Part shown: piece by piece, positions 55,537-64,000 of the stretch
Numbering within the stretch: position 1 is the first letter of the stretch
Layout: the number at the start of each line of letters is the position of its first letter
NCBI GenBank assembly: GCA_963764215.1
Contig: CAVXRS010000008.1
Coordinates: 220,977 to 284,976, forward strand
Direction: 5' to 3'
DNA: 64,000 nt
From: JAFDWI01 sp963764215
GTDB lineage: Bacteria; Actinomycetota; Acidimicrobiia; Acidimicrobiales; Iamiaceae
The notes under the pieces: generated by a model
What the model was told of the DNA's origin: nothing
Databases searched by the model: none
What the model saw: the letters and a program-made list of their open reading frames with translations, nothing else
Program-made: the position numbers and the translations under genes

Positions 55537-55830
55537 CTCGGCACCGCCGTTCCAGAGCGGCCAACGTGAACGCCGCGGGCGCGCTCCTTGTCCAGGACGT
55601 CCCCGGGCGGCGCGGGAAACTCCCGCGGGATACCGTCGTGGCGTGGCCACCGGATCGATTGACGCGCTGAGATCTGCGCCTGCGCGCTGCGGCCGTCCGG
55701 TCGGCCCATCCAACGACGTCACGGTGACGGCCGTGCCCGACGCGCCGCTCCCTCCCCGGGTGCTCGTCGACGCTTGCGCGTCGACCATCCGCGCGCTCCG
55801 CGGTCGACCCCTGCCGGAAGGGACCCCCCG

Positions 55831-56967
55831 ATGACCGACCTGTCCCAGGGTGACCGAGCCGACGATGTGGTGTTCCCCATCGACCTCGACGACCTGACCC
55901 CCGACGTCCTCGGCGCCGCCCTGGCCGAACGCATGCCCGGCGTGGTGGTCGACCACGTCGAGGTCGTCGCCGCCAAGCACGCCGGCGACGGCGTGGCCTC
56001 GACGGCAGACCGCGTCGTCGTCGATCTCACCTACGCCCCGGGCACCGGCGGCGACCTGCCCGGCCGGCTCATCCTCAAGACGATGCTCGCCTCGCCCCAC
56101 GCACCCCACGCGATGTACGAGAACGAGGTCCGCTTCTACGGCGAGATCCGCGACGACCTCGACGATCGAGGCGCCGCGGGTCTTCGCCAGCCACTTCGAC
56201 CGCCCCACCGGCCGCTTCGGGCTGCTGCTCGAGGACCTCACCGCACGCGGCGCGCGCTTCCCCTCCGCCCTCGACCCGGTGAGCCTCACCGAGGTGCGCT
56301 CGCTGCTCGCGAACCTCGCGACGCTGCACGCCCGCTTCTGGGACAGCCCCCGCTTCGCCGCCGACCTGTCCTGGGTGCCCACCCCGACCAGCGGCGGCAT
56401 GTTCACCATCTTCGACACGATCGGCCTCGAGCTGATCGAGGACCAGGTGGCGCGCCACCCCTTCAAGGCCGAGCTGATCGCACCGCTCGGGCCGCACCGT
56501 GGCCCAGATGTGGGAGCCGCTCTGGCAGCTCCAGCGACAGCACACCGTCGCGCCCACCACCCTGCTGCACGGCGACCCGCACGTCGGGAACACCTACCTG
56601 CTGCCCGGCGAGCGCGGCGGGCTGCTCGACTGGCAGCTGATGGTGCGCGGCAGCTGGGCCCACGACGTCACGTACCTCCTGATCACCGCGCTCGACACCG
56701 AGGTCCGCCGGGCCCACGAGCGCGACCTGCTGGCCGAGCTACCTCGACCAGCTCGGGTCGGCCGGGGTCGGCGCGGTGCCGACGCCGGACGCCGCCTTCG
56801 CCCAGTACCGCGCCGCGGCGCTGTGGGGCCTGGTGATCGGCTGGCTGATCTGCCCACCGGAGAACTACGGCCCCGAGATCACCGTCGCCAACATCGCGCG
56901 CATGGTCGCCGCCGTCGAGGACCTCGACACCTTCGCCGCCATCGCAAGTCGAGAGCAGCGCGGGTAG
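55831..56967 (+). CDS. Phosphotransferase family protein, three apparent frameshifts
   Basis: ATG 55831 follows GGAAGGGA. Three single-base slips near 56163, 56500 and 56742 are needed to join four frames into a ~380-residue APH/EcKL-type protein. The catalytic loop is LLHGDPHVGNTYLL and the metal segment GLLDWQLM; an N-terminal lobe with LILKTML carries the ATP Lys. The family phosphorylates small hydroxyl compounds or acts as an acyl-CoA-pathway partner in actinobacteria. The substrate is unknown. It converges on the MFS gene with a six-base gap. Confidence 0.75.
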
Positions 56968-56973
56968 AACCGG

Positions 56974-58280
56974 TCAGGACGCCGCGCCGGCCGCATCCCC
57001 CGTCGGCGCGGATCGCTCGACGAGCGGCAGTCCCACGAGCAGGGCGACGACCACCACGCCGGTGGCGACCAGCGTGAGCACGCCGTACCCGTACCGTGCG
57101 GCCACCAGCGACGGCACCAGCGCGCCGATGATGGAGCCGGCCGCGATGGCGCTGTTGAGCACGCCCATGGCCGAGCCCTCCGAGAACGGGGTGAGGCGCG
57201 CCGGTGAGCATCGTGGCCGCCACCACCTCGAACGAGTACGCCACCGCGGCGGTCACGAGCGCGACCAGCGCCGCACCCGCCTTCCACGACGGATCGGTCT
57301 GGTCGAGCAACGCCATCGCGCCGAACGACGCGGCGCTGATCGCGAGCCCGATCCCCAGCACGCGCCCGGGTCCGATCCGCGACGCCAACGCCCCCAGCGC
57401 CGGGAAGATCGCCGTGCCCACGACGGCCCCGACCATGAACGCGATCGACGACGCCGACGGCGAGACCCCGAAGCCCGCAGCGCATGACCAGGGGCACCAC
57501 GTTGAAGAACGTCTGGAGCCCGAGCATCGTCAGCAACCAGGTGACCACGAACAGTCCGAAGCGGCTGTCCATGGCCCGCCACAGCTCGCCGAAGCGCGGC
57601 CGGTGGTAGGCGTGGAGCACCCAGCTGATGCCCGCGACCTGACGAGCTGACGCGCTCGGATCGGCGCCGAGTTCGCCGCGGTCGCTCGCGGTGCGTGCGG
57701 ACAGGTGCGGCAGCCCGAGCCGACCGAGCGGCCACGCGACGAGCACCGCCGCCGCGGCGACCCACCACCCCATCCGCAGGTGGGTGGCCGCGAACGCAGC
57801 GAGGACCAGGCCCACCACCTGGCCCGCTCCGTACGCGAGCCGGAACCAGGCGATCCGGTGGTTCCACTCGGCCTTGGGATGGGCTTCGACGATGAACATG
57901 CCGCCCATCGTCCCGGCGACCGCGCCGGCGCCCCCGAACGCGGCGGCCAGCAGCGCCCACTGCCACACGACGTGCGCGGCCGCGAACGCGACCATCGTCA
58001 CCGCCATGACCGGGAAGCACGCCAGGAACAGGGCGCGCTGGCGGCCGGTGCGATCCGCGATCGACCCGGCGAGCGGCGTGAACAGCGCACCCACGTAGAA
58101 CGCCGCGACCACCGCGCCCACCGCGCCGGCGCCGGCCCGCTCGACGGTCAGGGGGACGAGGATCGGCCCGACGCCGAGCAGCACCAGGCCGTCGAGGCCG
58201 TACGCCGCGTACCACGGTTCGACCCAGCGCAGGCGTCCACGGGCTCCCCGGGAACGATCGGGATCATCGGCAGCGGTCAC
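56974..58280 (-). CDS. Major facilitator superfamily transporter, two apparent frameshifts
   Basis: GTG 58280 starts a ~435-residue protein. Slips near 57477 and 57203 join three frames. Twelve helices are seen, with the MFS loop motif GSIADRTGRQRALF between helices 2 and 3, and TFFNVVPLVMR starting helix 7. A polyspecific drug or sugar-like exporter is possible; no substrate can be named. Confidence 0.78.
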
Positions 58281-58368
58281 CCCGCCACCTTGGCAGGAAC
58301 CCGCGCTACGTCTCGTCCCGCCGGGTCGTGCCCGACCAGGCCGCGGCGGTCGAAGATGCCGTCGACCG

Positions 58369-59602
58369 TCAGGCGAGGATCGACCGGAGATACCAGTCGC
58401 GCTCGTCGGCGACACCGGGGGGAACGAAGAAGTAGCCGCCACCGAATGGCTGCACGTAGTCGACGAGCGGCTCGTCGACCAGTCGTTCCTGGATCGTCTC
58501 GAAATGACCCTGGATGTTCTTCTGGTAGCACGTGAACACGTGACCGACGTCGAGGTTGCCGTTGGTGTCGACGCCCCGGTCGTAGCTGTAGGAGCGACGG
58601 ATCAACTGCTGGGATTCCTGGGTCGGGGTGCGTGCGTTGGCGAGTCGGATGTGGGAATCCAGGGGAATGACGTGGCCTTTGGGGTCGGCCGCGTAGTCGG
58701 GAATGTCGCTCTCGACGTTGCCGTCCAGGGGTGCCCCGGTGTCGCGACGGCGGCCGAACATGTTCTCCTGCTCGTTGATCGAGACGCGGTCCCAGAACTC
58801 GACGAGCATCCTGATGATGCGGACCACGACGTAGCTGCCGCCCACGGTCCACGCGTGCGGGCCGCCGTCGGTGACCCAGACGAGATCCTCGGCGAAGTCC
58901 CCGGTCGGGTTGGCGGTGCCATCTTTGAATCCCAGGAGGTTCCGGGCCGCGCCGTCGGGGCGGGGAGGTGGGTTGAACCCTTCCATCCGCCAGCGGAGTT
59001 GCATGCCGCCACGGGTGTGGCGGGTGAGGTCGCGCAGCGCGTGGTGGACGGTGTCGGGGTGGTTGGCACAGAGCTGCACGAGCACGTCGCCACCGGTCCA
59101 CGCCGGGTCGGGTGAGTCGTTGGGGAAGACCCGCATCGGGGTCAGCGACGCCGGCTTGTGATCGGCCAGGCCGAAGCGGTCGTCGAACAGGCTGGCGCCG
59201 AAGCCGACGGTGACGGTGAGCCCGTCGGCGGGAATCGACGGCCCGAGGATGTCGCTGTCGGCGGGGGGATGTCCGACGCCGAGGTTCGGCGCGGGGCCGC
59301 CTGCGGTGAGCGCGCGGGCTCGAGCCGTCAGGGTTTGCAGCAGCGAGGCCAGGCCCGCGGCATCGGCTGGCGATGACGTCGAACGCGGCGAAGCCCGCGG
59401 CCGGCTGCTTGTCGGCGGGACCGGGCAGCAGGATTCCCGACTGGTGGGCGCCGTGGAAGGGGAACGAGTCGGAGGTCGGCGGGGTGGTGTCGGCGGCTGC
59501 GGCGTCGTGGCGGCTGCCTTCGATGAGCAGCCCGCCGCTGAGCGCGGTTCCGGCGGCGCCGGCGGCTGCGCCCTTGAGGAACGCGCGGCGGTTGACGGTC
59601 AT
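58369..59602 (-). CDS. efeB: Dye-decolourising peroxidase EfeB, one apparent frameshift
   Basis: ATG 59602 opens a twin-arginine signal (NRRAFLKGAAAG), so it is exported folded. A slip near 59372 joins it to the rest, giving ~410 residues. The DyP signature GFKDGTANP holds the catalytic Asp. RVSINEQENMFGRRRDTGAP and NVDxGHVF-like LDVGHVFTCY complete the haem pocket. It lies about 50 bases after the EfeU-EfeO gene in the same direction. EfeB oxidises Fe(II) or frees haem iron for the permease. Confidence 0.88.
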
Positions 59603-59651
59603 GGGTTTCGCCTCGCCTGCGTGGTCGGGCCGAGCAGTGCGGTCGTGGTCG

Positions 59652-61717
59652 TCATCGTTGTGGTGGCACCTCCAGCAGCGTGGGGATGTTCGAAAGGGTC
59701 TCGAGTGCCTGTCCGATGGTTCCGGTGACGCGTTGGCGTTGCGCGAGCGGCGTGTCGGCGACACTGCGCCAGGCACCGTCGACGCGCGTGGCGAGAAGGG
59801 CGGCGTCGAGTGCGTCGAGCTGTGGATCGAGGGTGGCGAGCAACTTCGGGGCCCGGGCGTCGATGAGCGGCGCCAGGACCTCGAGGACCTCGCGGGTGCC
59901 CTCCACGTCGGCGAAGGTCATCGCATAGGACGCGCCCGACCCGAAATCGGACATGGCGCTGAGGTGATCGCGCAGGGCGTCCTCGAGGATCTCGTGGGCG
60001 CGGATGGGCATGTCGGTCGGGTCGACGGTGACCTCGTCGAGCCGGGCGCGCAACGCCTGGACGTTCGTTGCCAACCCGGCGGCGATCGGAGCGAGCTCCG
60101 ACGCCGGCTGGCCGTGCCAGAGTCCGTATTCGATGCGGTGCAGACCGGTGAAGTGCGGGTCGTGCACCCCTTCGGGGAGCCCTTGGGGGAGGCCGTCGAT
60201 GGCGTCACCGAGTTCGCCGAAGCTGTCGTAGGCCGCACCGACGCGTTCCCAGGTGAGCTGCGCGGCCAGCCAGGACGTCCTGGCCCGATCGAGGTGTCCG
60301 GCGGCGAGGTCGTGCGTGCAGGGTGGCGACCTCGCGGGACAGCGTCGCCAGCTTCGGCGCGACGTACGCGCGGTACTGGTTCACGGCAGGCTTCGAGGTC
60401 GGCAACGGTGACCGGTGCGACCGCCGGCGCCGCGACCTGACGGCTGCCCGACACGGTGACCGCATCGGACTCGGTGGCGGCCTGTCCGGGCAGGATGCAG
60501 CGGAACCGGTAGGTGCCGGAGCCGAGCGTGGCGGGCATGGTGGCGGTGGTCGCACGGGCCGAGCGTCTCGATCTCGGCGACGATCGCGCCCGCCGGCGTT
60601 CACCAGGTTCACCTCCGCGACTTTCGACGAGGTGTTGCGCACGGTGAAGCTCTGGGCCCCCGATCCCGCCGCAGTGCCACCCGTGCGCGCAGGTCTTGGC
60701 GGTGACGGTGACGCTGGTGGTGGTCGCCGCCGATGCGGAGGGCAACGCCACGATCGCTGCCGCGGCGAGCAGGATCGGCACCACGACGATCACCCCGCCG
60801 ACCGCGTAGGGCCGCCTGGCCAACCAGGCGAAGCGCTCGGACCGCTTCTCGGTGTGGTGGGCCGGGGCCGGTTGCGCGGCCGGTGCCGAGGTGCGGCGCC
60901 CGGCCAGCACGAAGGCCGGGATGGTGATGCCCAGATACATCGCCCAGGAGGCGACCTGGAGCACGGTCATCTTTGGCGACAGGTTCGTGACGCCGGTGAG
61001 GATGGTGGTCCACCACGAGGTCGTCGAGACGTGGGCGGTGAAGTCGAAGGCGATCCAGCTGGACCCGGGAAGCAACTGCGCGGTCTGGAGACTGCCGATC
61101 CCGTAGGACAGCACGCCCGCCGCGATCACCAGCAGTGCGATGGCGGTGGTGTTGAAGAACTTCGACAGGTCGAGGTGGATCGCCTTGCGGTACAACAGCC
61201 AACACAGGGTGACGGCCGACGCGATGCCGAGCGCAGCCCCGATCAAGGGCGCCACGGTCTCGCCGGACGCCTTGACGGCGGTCCACAGGAACAAGGTGGT
61301 CTCCAACCCCTCCCGACCCACCGCCGCGAACGCGGTGAGCGCGAGCGCCCCGGCGCCGACGGCGAGGGCCACGCCGACCTGGCCGCGCAGCTCCGAGGAG
61401 AGCGACCTGGCAGCACGCCGCATCCAGAAGACCATGCCGGTGACCAGCGCGACGGCGGTCACGCTGAGGATGCCGCCGATCGCCTCCTGGACTCTGGTGG
61501 ACAGCACGCTGGTCGAGAACGTGAGCACGGCGGCGAAGCTGCCCGCCACTGCGACCGCCCCGGCGACGCCGATCCAGATCGGCGCTGCCGACGGGGTCCT
61601 GCCCTCGTCCGTCGTCGAGCGATGGACCGCGGCGAGCAGGATCGAGACGACGATGCCGGCCTCGAGTCCTTCGCGGAGCCCGATGAGGAAGTTGGGAATG
61701 GCGTCAGCCCAGGTCAC
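59652..61717 (-). CDS. EfeU iron permease fused to EfeO, several apparent frameshifts
   Basis: The first ~280 residues are an FTR1/EfeU permease with REGLE motifs in LREGLEAGI and GREGLETTL and seven helices. No stop separates them from a further helix (VGGVIVVVPILLAAAAIVA), a cupredoxin-like segment (SVTVTAKTCAHGWH) and an M75 peptidase-like EfeO domain with the GxHxxE motif in GLHRIEYGLWHG. Slips near 60660, 60590, 60555, 60395 and 60305 are needed. The product would be ~690 residues. The start may be GTG 61717 or TTG 61723. It should import ferrous or ferric iron with EfeB. Confidence 0.78.
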
Positions 61718-61726
61718 CCTCAAATC

Positions 61727-61751
61727 ATAAGCATGCCTAACACAGTGTGTT
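61727..61751. promoter_or_regulatory. Palindromic sequences in the EfeUO upstream gap
   Basis: TAAGCATGCCTAA (61728-61740) and the perfect palindrome AACACAGTGTGTT (61739-61751) lie between the divergent EfeUO and oxidoreductase genes. The first half-resembles an iron-regulator (IdeR/DtxR-type) box, but not closely. Confidence 0.35.
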
Positions 61752-61828
61752 CAAGTGACCTACAGCACCCGGTAACTCGGGACTTTCGTACCTACCTCCA
61801 CTCCGCGGAATCCGGTAGTACTGGTGGC

Positions 61829-63081
61829 ATGAACCCGCACATCGTGATCCTCGGAGGCGGCACCGGCGGCACCCTCGCCGCCAACCGGCTCCGTCGTGCC
61901 TATCCCGCCGACGCAGCTTCCATCACCGTGGTCGACCAGGACGACCGGCACGTCTACCAGCCGGGGCTGCTCTTCGTGCCCTTCGGACTCACCGACATCG
62001 ACGACATCGTGCGACCACGCGAGCGCCAGCTCCATTGCCGGGATCGACTTCATCGAGTCGGGCGTGGACCGTGTCGACATCGACGCCAACACCGTCCACC
62101 TCGCCAACGGCGACGCGCTCGACTACGACGTGCTGATCATCGCGTCGGGCGCGCGGATGGTGCCCGAGGAGACCGAGGGCCTTGCCGGCCCCGGCTGGAT
62201 GGAGCGCACGTTCACCTTCTACACGCCCGAGGGTGCCGCCGCTCTCGGCGCGGCGCTGGCCACCTTCGACCGGGGTCGCCTCGTCGTCAACGTCGTCGAC
62301 ATGCCGATCAAGTGCCCGGTCGCGCCGCTCGAGTTCTGCTTCCTGGCCGACTGGTACTTCACCGAGCGTGGCATCCGCGACCAGGTCGACATCGTCTACG
62401 TCACCCCGCTCGACGGAGCGTTCACCAAGCCGGTCGCCGCGGAGCACCTCGGTGGGATGCTCGCGGAGCGCAACATCGAGATCGTCACCGACTTCAACAC
62501 CGGCGAAGTCGACGGCGAAGGCGGGCGGCTCATCGGCTACGACGGCCGCGAGATCCCCTTCGACATCGCCGCCGTGATCCCGCTCCACAGCGGCGCCGAG
62601 TACGTCACGCGCTCACCGGGCCTGGGCGACGAGCTGGGCTTCGTGCCCACCGACGAGCACACCCTGGCGGCCAAGGCCGCAGCGAACATCTTCGTGATCG
62701 GCGACGCCGCGAACGTGCCGGCCTCCAAGGCCGGGTCGGTCACCCACTTCGAGGGTGAGACCCTGGTCTCCAACGTGGTCCACCACCTGGCCGGCGAGCC
62801 GCTCGAGCCCGGTTTCGACGGTCACGCCAACTGCTTCATCGAGACCGGTTACCGAAAGGCACTGCTCATCGACTTCAACTACGACACCGAACCGCTCACC
62901 GGGCACTTCCCCGGACCCGGTCGGCCTGCCCCTGCTCAAGGAATCCCGACTCAACCACCTCGGCAAACTGCTGTTCCAGTCGATCTACTGGCACAGCCTG
63001 CTGCCGGGGCGCGACCTGCCCGGCCTCAGCGCCGCCATGCCCACCTCGGGCAAGGCCATCCCCTCCACGAAGGAGAACTGA
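61829..63081 (+). CDS. NAD(P)/FAD-dependent oxidoreductase, sulfide:quinone reductase-like, two apparent frameshifts
   Basis: ATG 61829 gives a Rossmann FAD loop ILGGGTGGTLAANRL. Slips near 62027 and 62925 join three frames to ~417 residues. A VDMPIKCPVAP segment carries a Cys near position 160 at the place of the redox Cys in sulfide:quinone reductases. A second FAD loop reads NIFVIGDAANVPASKAGS. The C-terminus LSAAMPTSGKAIPSTKEN follows. It is four bases upstream of the TusE-like gene, forming a sulfur operon. Confidence 0.82.
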
Positions 63082-63084
63082 ACC

Positions 63085-63402
63085 ATGCCCACCGAAACCA
63101 TCCACGGCACCCTCGTCGACATCAACGACGACGGATTCTTCACGAATCCCGACCAATGGAACGAGGCCATGGTGCCCGAGCTCGCCAAAGCCGCCGGCAT
63201 CGACGAACTCACCGACGACCACTGGCGTGTGATCAACTTCATGCGTCGGGAGTACGCGGAGAAGGGCACCGGCCCGAGCGTCCGCGTGCTCGGCAAGACG
63301 TCCGGGGTCAGCATCAAAGAGCTGTACCAGCTCTTCCCCACCGGTCCGGCCAAGACCGCCGCCAAGATCGCCGGCATCCCCAAGCCGCGCGGCTGCATCT
63401 GA
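63085..63402 (+). CDS. TusE/DsrC/DsvC family sulfur-relay protein
   Basis: 105 residues with WNEAMVPELAKAAGIDELTD, HWRVINFMRREYAEKG and a C-terminal arm ending PRGCI, in which Cys104 is the penultimate residue. DsrC proper has a second Cys eleven residues earlier; here that position is Ala (TAAKIAG). A single-Cys form is the TusE-like type that carries persulfide but cannot form the intramolecular trisulfide. It lies between an SQR-like oxidoreductase and a DsrE-like protein, so persulfide transfer between them is the natural role. Confidence 0.88.
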   Translation: MPTETIHGTLVDINDDGFFTNPDQWNEAMVPELAKAAGIDELTDDHWRVINFMRREYAEKGTGPSVRVLGKTSGVSIKELYQLFPTGPAKTAAKIAGIPKPRGCI

Positions 63403-63415
63403 GGAGGAGCCGACC

Positions 63416-63892
63416 ATGACCGCAACACCCGATCCGATCTCCAAGGTCTCGATCATCATCTCCCAGGGATCACTCGAAGGCGTCTACCCCGGGCTGATCA
63501 TGGCGAACGGCGCCCGCGCCGAAGGGATCGAGGCCAGCCTGTTCTTCACGTTCTTCGGGCTGGACGTCATCCACCGCGAGCGCCACGAGCACATCAAGCT
63601 CGCCACGGTCGGCAACCCCGGCCTCCACCTGCCCACCATGGCCGGCGGGCTCCCCGGCGTGTCCACGGTGATGACGCACTACATGAACCACAAGATGGAA
63701 GCGCTCGACATCCCGTCCATCCCCGAGTTCGTCGAGATGGTCGCCGACACCGGCGCCCCGCTGTATGGCTGCAAGGCATCGGTGGACCTGTTCGGCCTCA
63801 CCAAGGACGATCTCATCGACCAGGTCGAGGACATCATCACGGTCGGCGAGTTCTACGAGAAGGCTGCGGGCGGCCACATCATCTTCACCTGA
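63416..63892 (+). CDS. DsrE/DsrF-like (DsrE2) protein
   Basis: 158 residues from ATG 63416, which follows GAGGAGG. The fold is seen in KVSIIISQGSLEGVYPGLIM, FFTFFGLDVI and PLYGCKASVDLFG, where Cys119 is the likely sulfur acceptor. DsrE-family proteins hand persulfide to DsrC/TusE. It completes the three-gene set at the window end. The remaining ~108 bases hold nothing I can support. Confidence 0.85.
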   Translation: MTATPDPISKVSIIISQGSLEGVYPGLIMANGARAEGIEASLFFTFFGLDVIHRERHEHIKLATVGNPGLHLPTMAGGLPGVSTVMTHYMNHKMEALDIPSIPEFVEMVADTGAPLYGCKASVDLFGLTKDDLIDQVEDIITVGEFYEKAAGGHIIFT

Positions 63893-64000
63893 GGTTCGCC
63901 CCAGGTGAGGCGGATTGGGCGTGGCGAGACGGTGCGTGGCCCGGCGCGGGGCGGGGTGCCTCACGGGTACGTGAGCGTGGAGCTGTTGGCGGTGCCTCAC

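Overview
The window looks like a chromosomal stretch of a high-GC actinobacterium, plausibly of the class Acidimicrobiia. This rests on gene content: a dnaX–ybaB–recR block beside tRNA-Ser and a small SRP RNA, crotonyl-CoA carboxylase/reductase next to a methylmalonyl-CoA epimerase, a citrate-synthase-2 type enzyme, and an EfeUOB iron system. The lineage is an inference. No rRNA, CRISPR array or origin was seen.

Layout. 1-2.8 kb: a methyltransferase (cut by the window edge) and two ethylmalonyl-CoA pathway genes. 2.9-7.9 kb: one giant lipoprotein of pentapeptide repeats. 7.9-23.4 kb: an accessory region of six beheaded Rhs core fragments with different C-terminal tips. Small lipoproteins, small membrane proteins and a recurrent ~90-120 aa protein family lie between them. 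An IS21-type element with a clear target duplication and remnants of IS30- and IS3-type elements also lie here. 23.5-27.4 kb: a GT-C-like membrane glycosyltransferase, a membrane protein and a VOC-hotdog fusion. 27.5-31.9 kb: an ABC-2 exporter with two ATPases, and a phosphotransferase/P-loop kinase fusion. 32-38.4 kb: a GH65 enzyme with its HAD partner, a P-type ATPase remnant, an alcohol dehydrogenase and a universal stress protein. 38.4-41 kb: citrate synthase divergent from an HTH-citrate-synthase regulator around a perfect palindrome. 41-46 kb: a MazF-type toxin-antitoxin pair, an ECF sigma factor operon, a toxin-antitoxin relic and a thiolase. 46-52 kb: tandem repeats, a ferritin-like protein, a candidate small RNA, recR, ybaB, dnaX, a diphthamide-synthetase-like protein, SRP RNA and tRNA-Ser. 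52-55.5 kb: Doc and MazF toxin-antitoxin pairs, a nucleosidase and small lipoproteins. 55.8-64 kb: a phosphotransferase, an MFS carrier, EfeB, an EfeU-EfeO fusion, and a sulfide:quinone-reductase-like/TusE/DsrE set.

How genes work together. The EMC genes handle C4/C5 acyl-CoA assimilation. GH65 and the HAD phosphomutase form a disaccharide phosphorolysis pair. The EfeU-EfeO fusion and EfeB form an acid ferrous iron importer. The last three genes look like a sulfur-relay set. The Rhs region looks like a toxin-tip/immunity cassette reservoir.

Caution. Single-base indels split many otherwise well conserved genes across the window (ABC permease, GH65, thiolase, phosphotransferase, MFS, EfeB, EfeUO, SQR-like). 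Consensus errors of a long-read assembly are therefore likely, and 'broken' genes must be read with that in mind.
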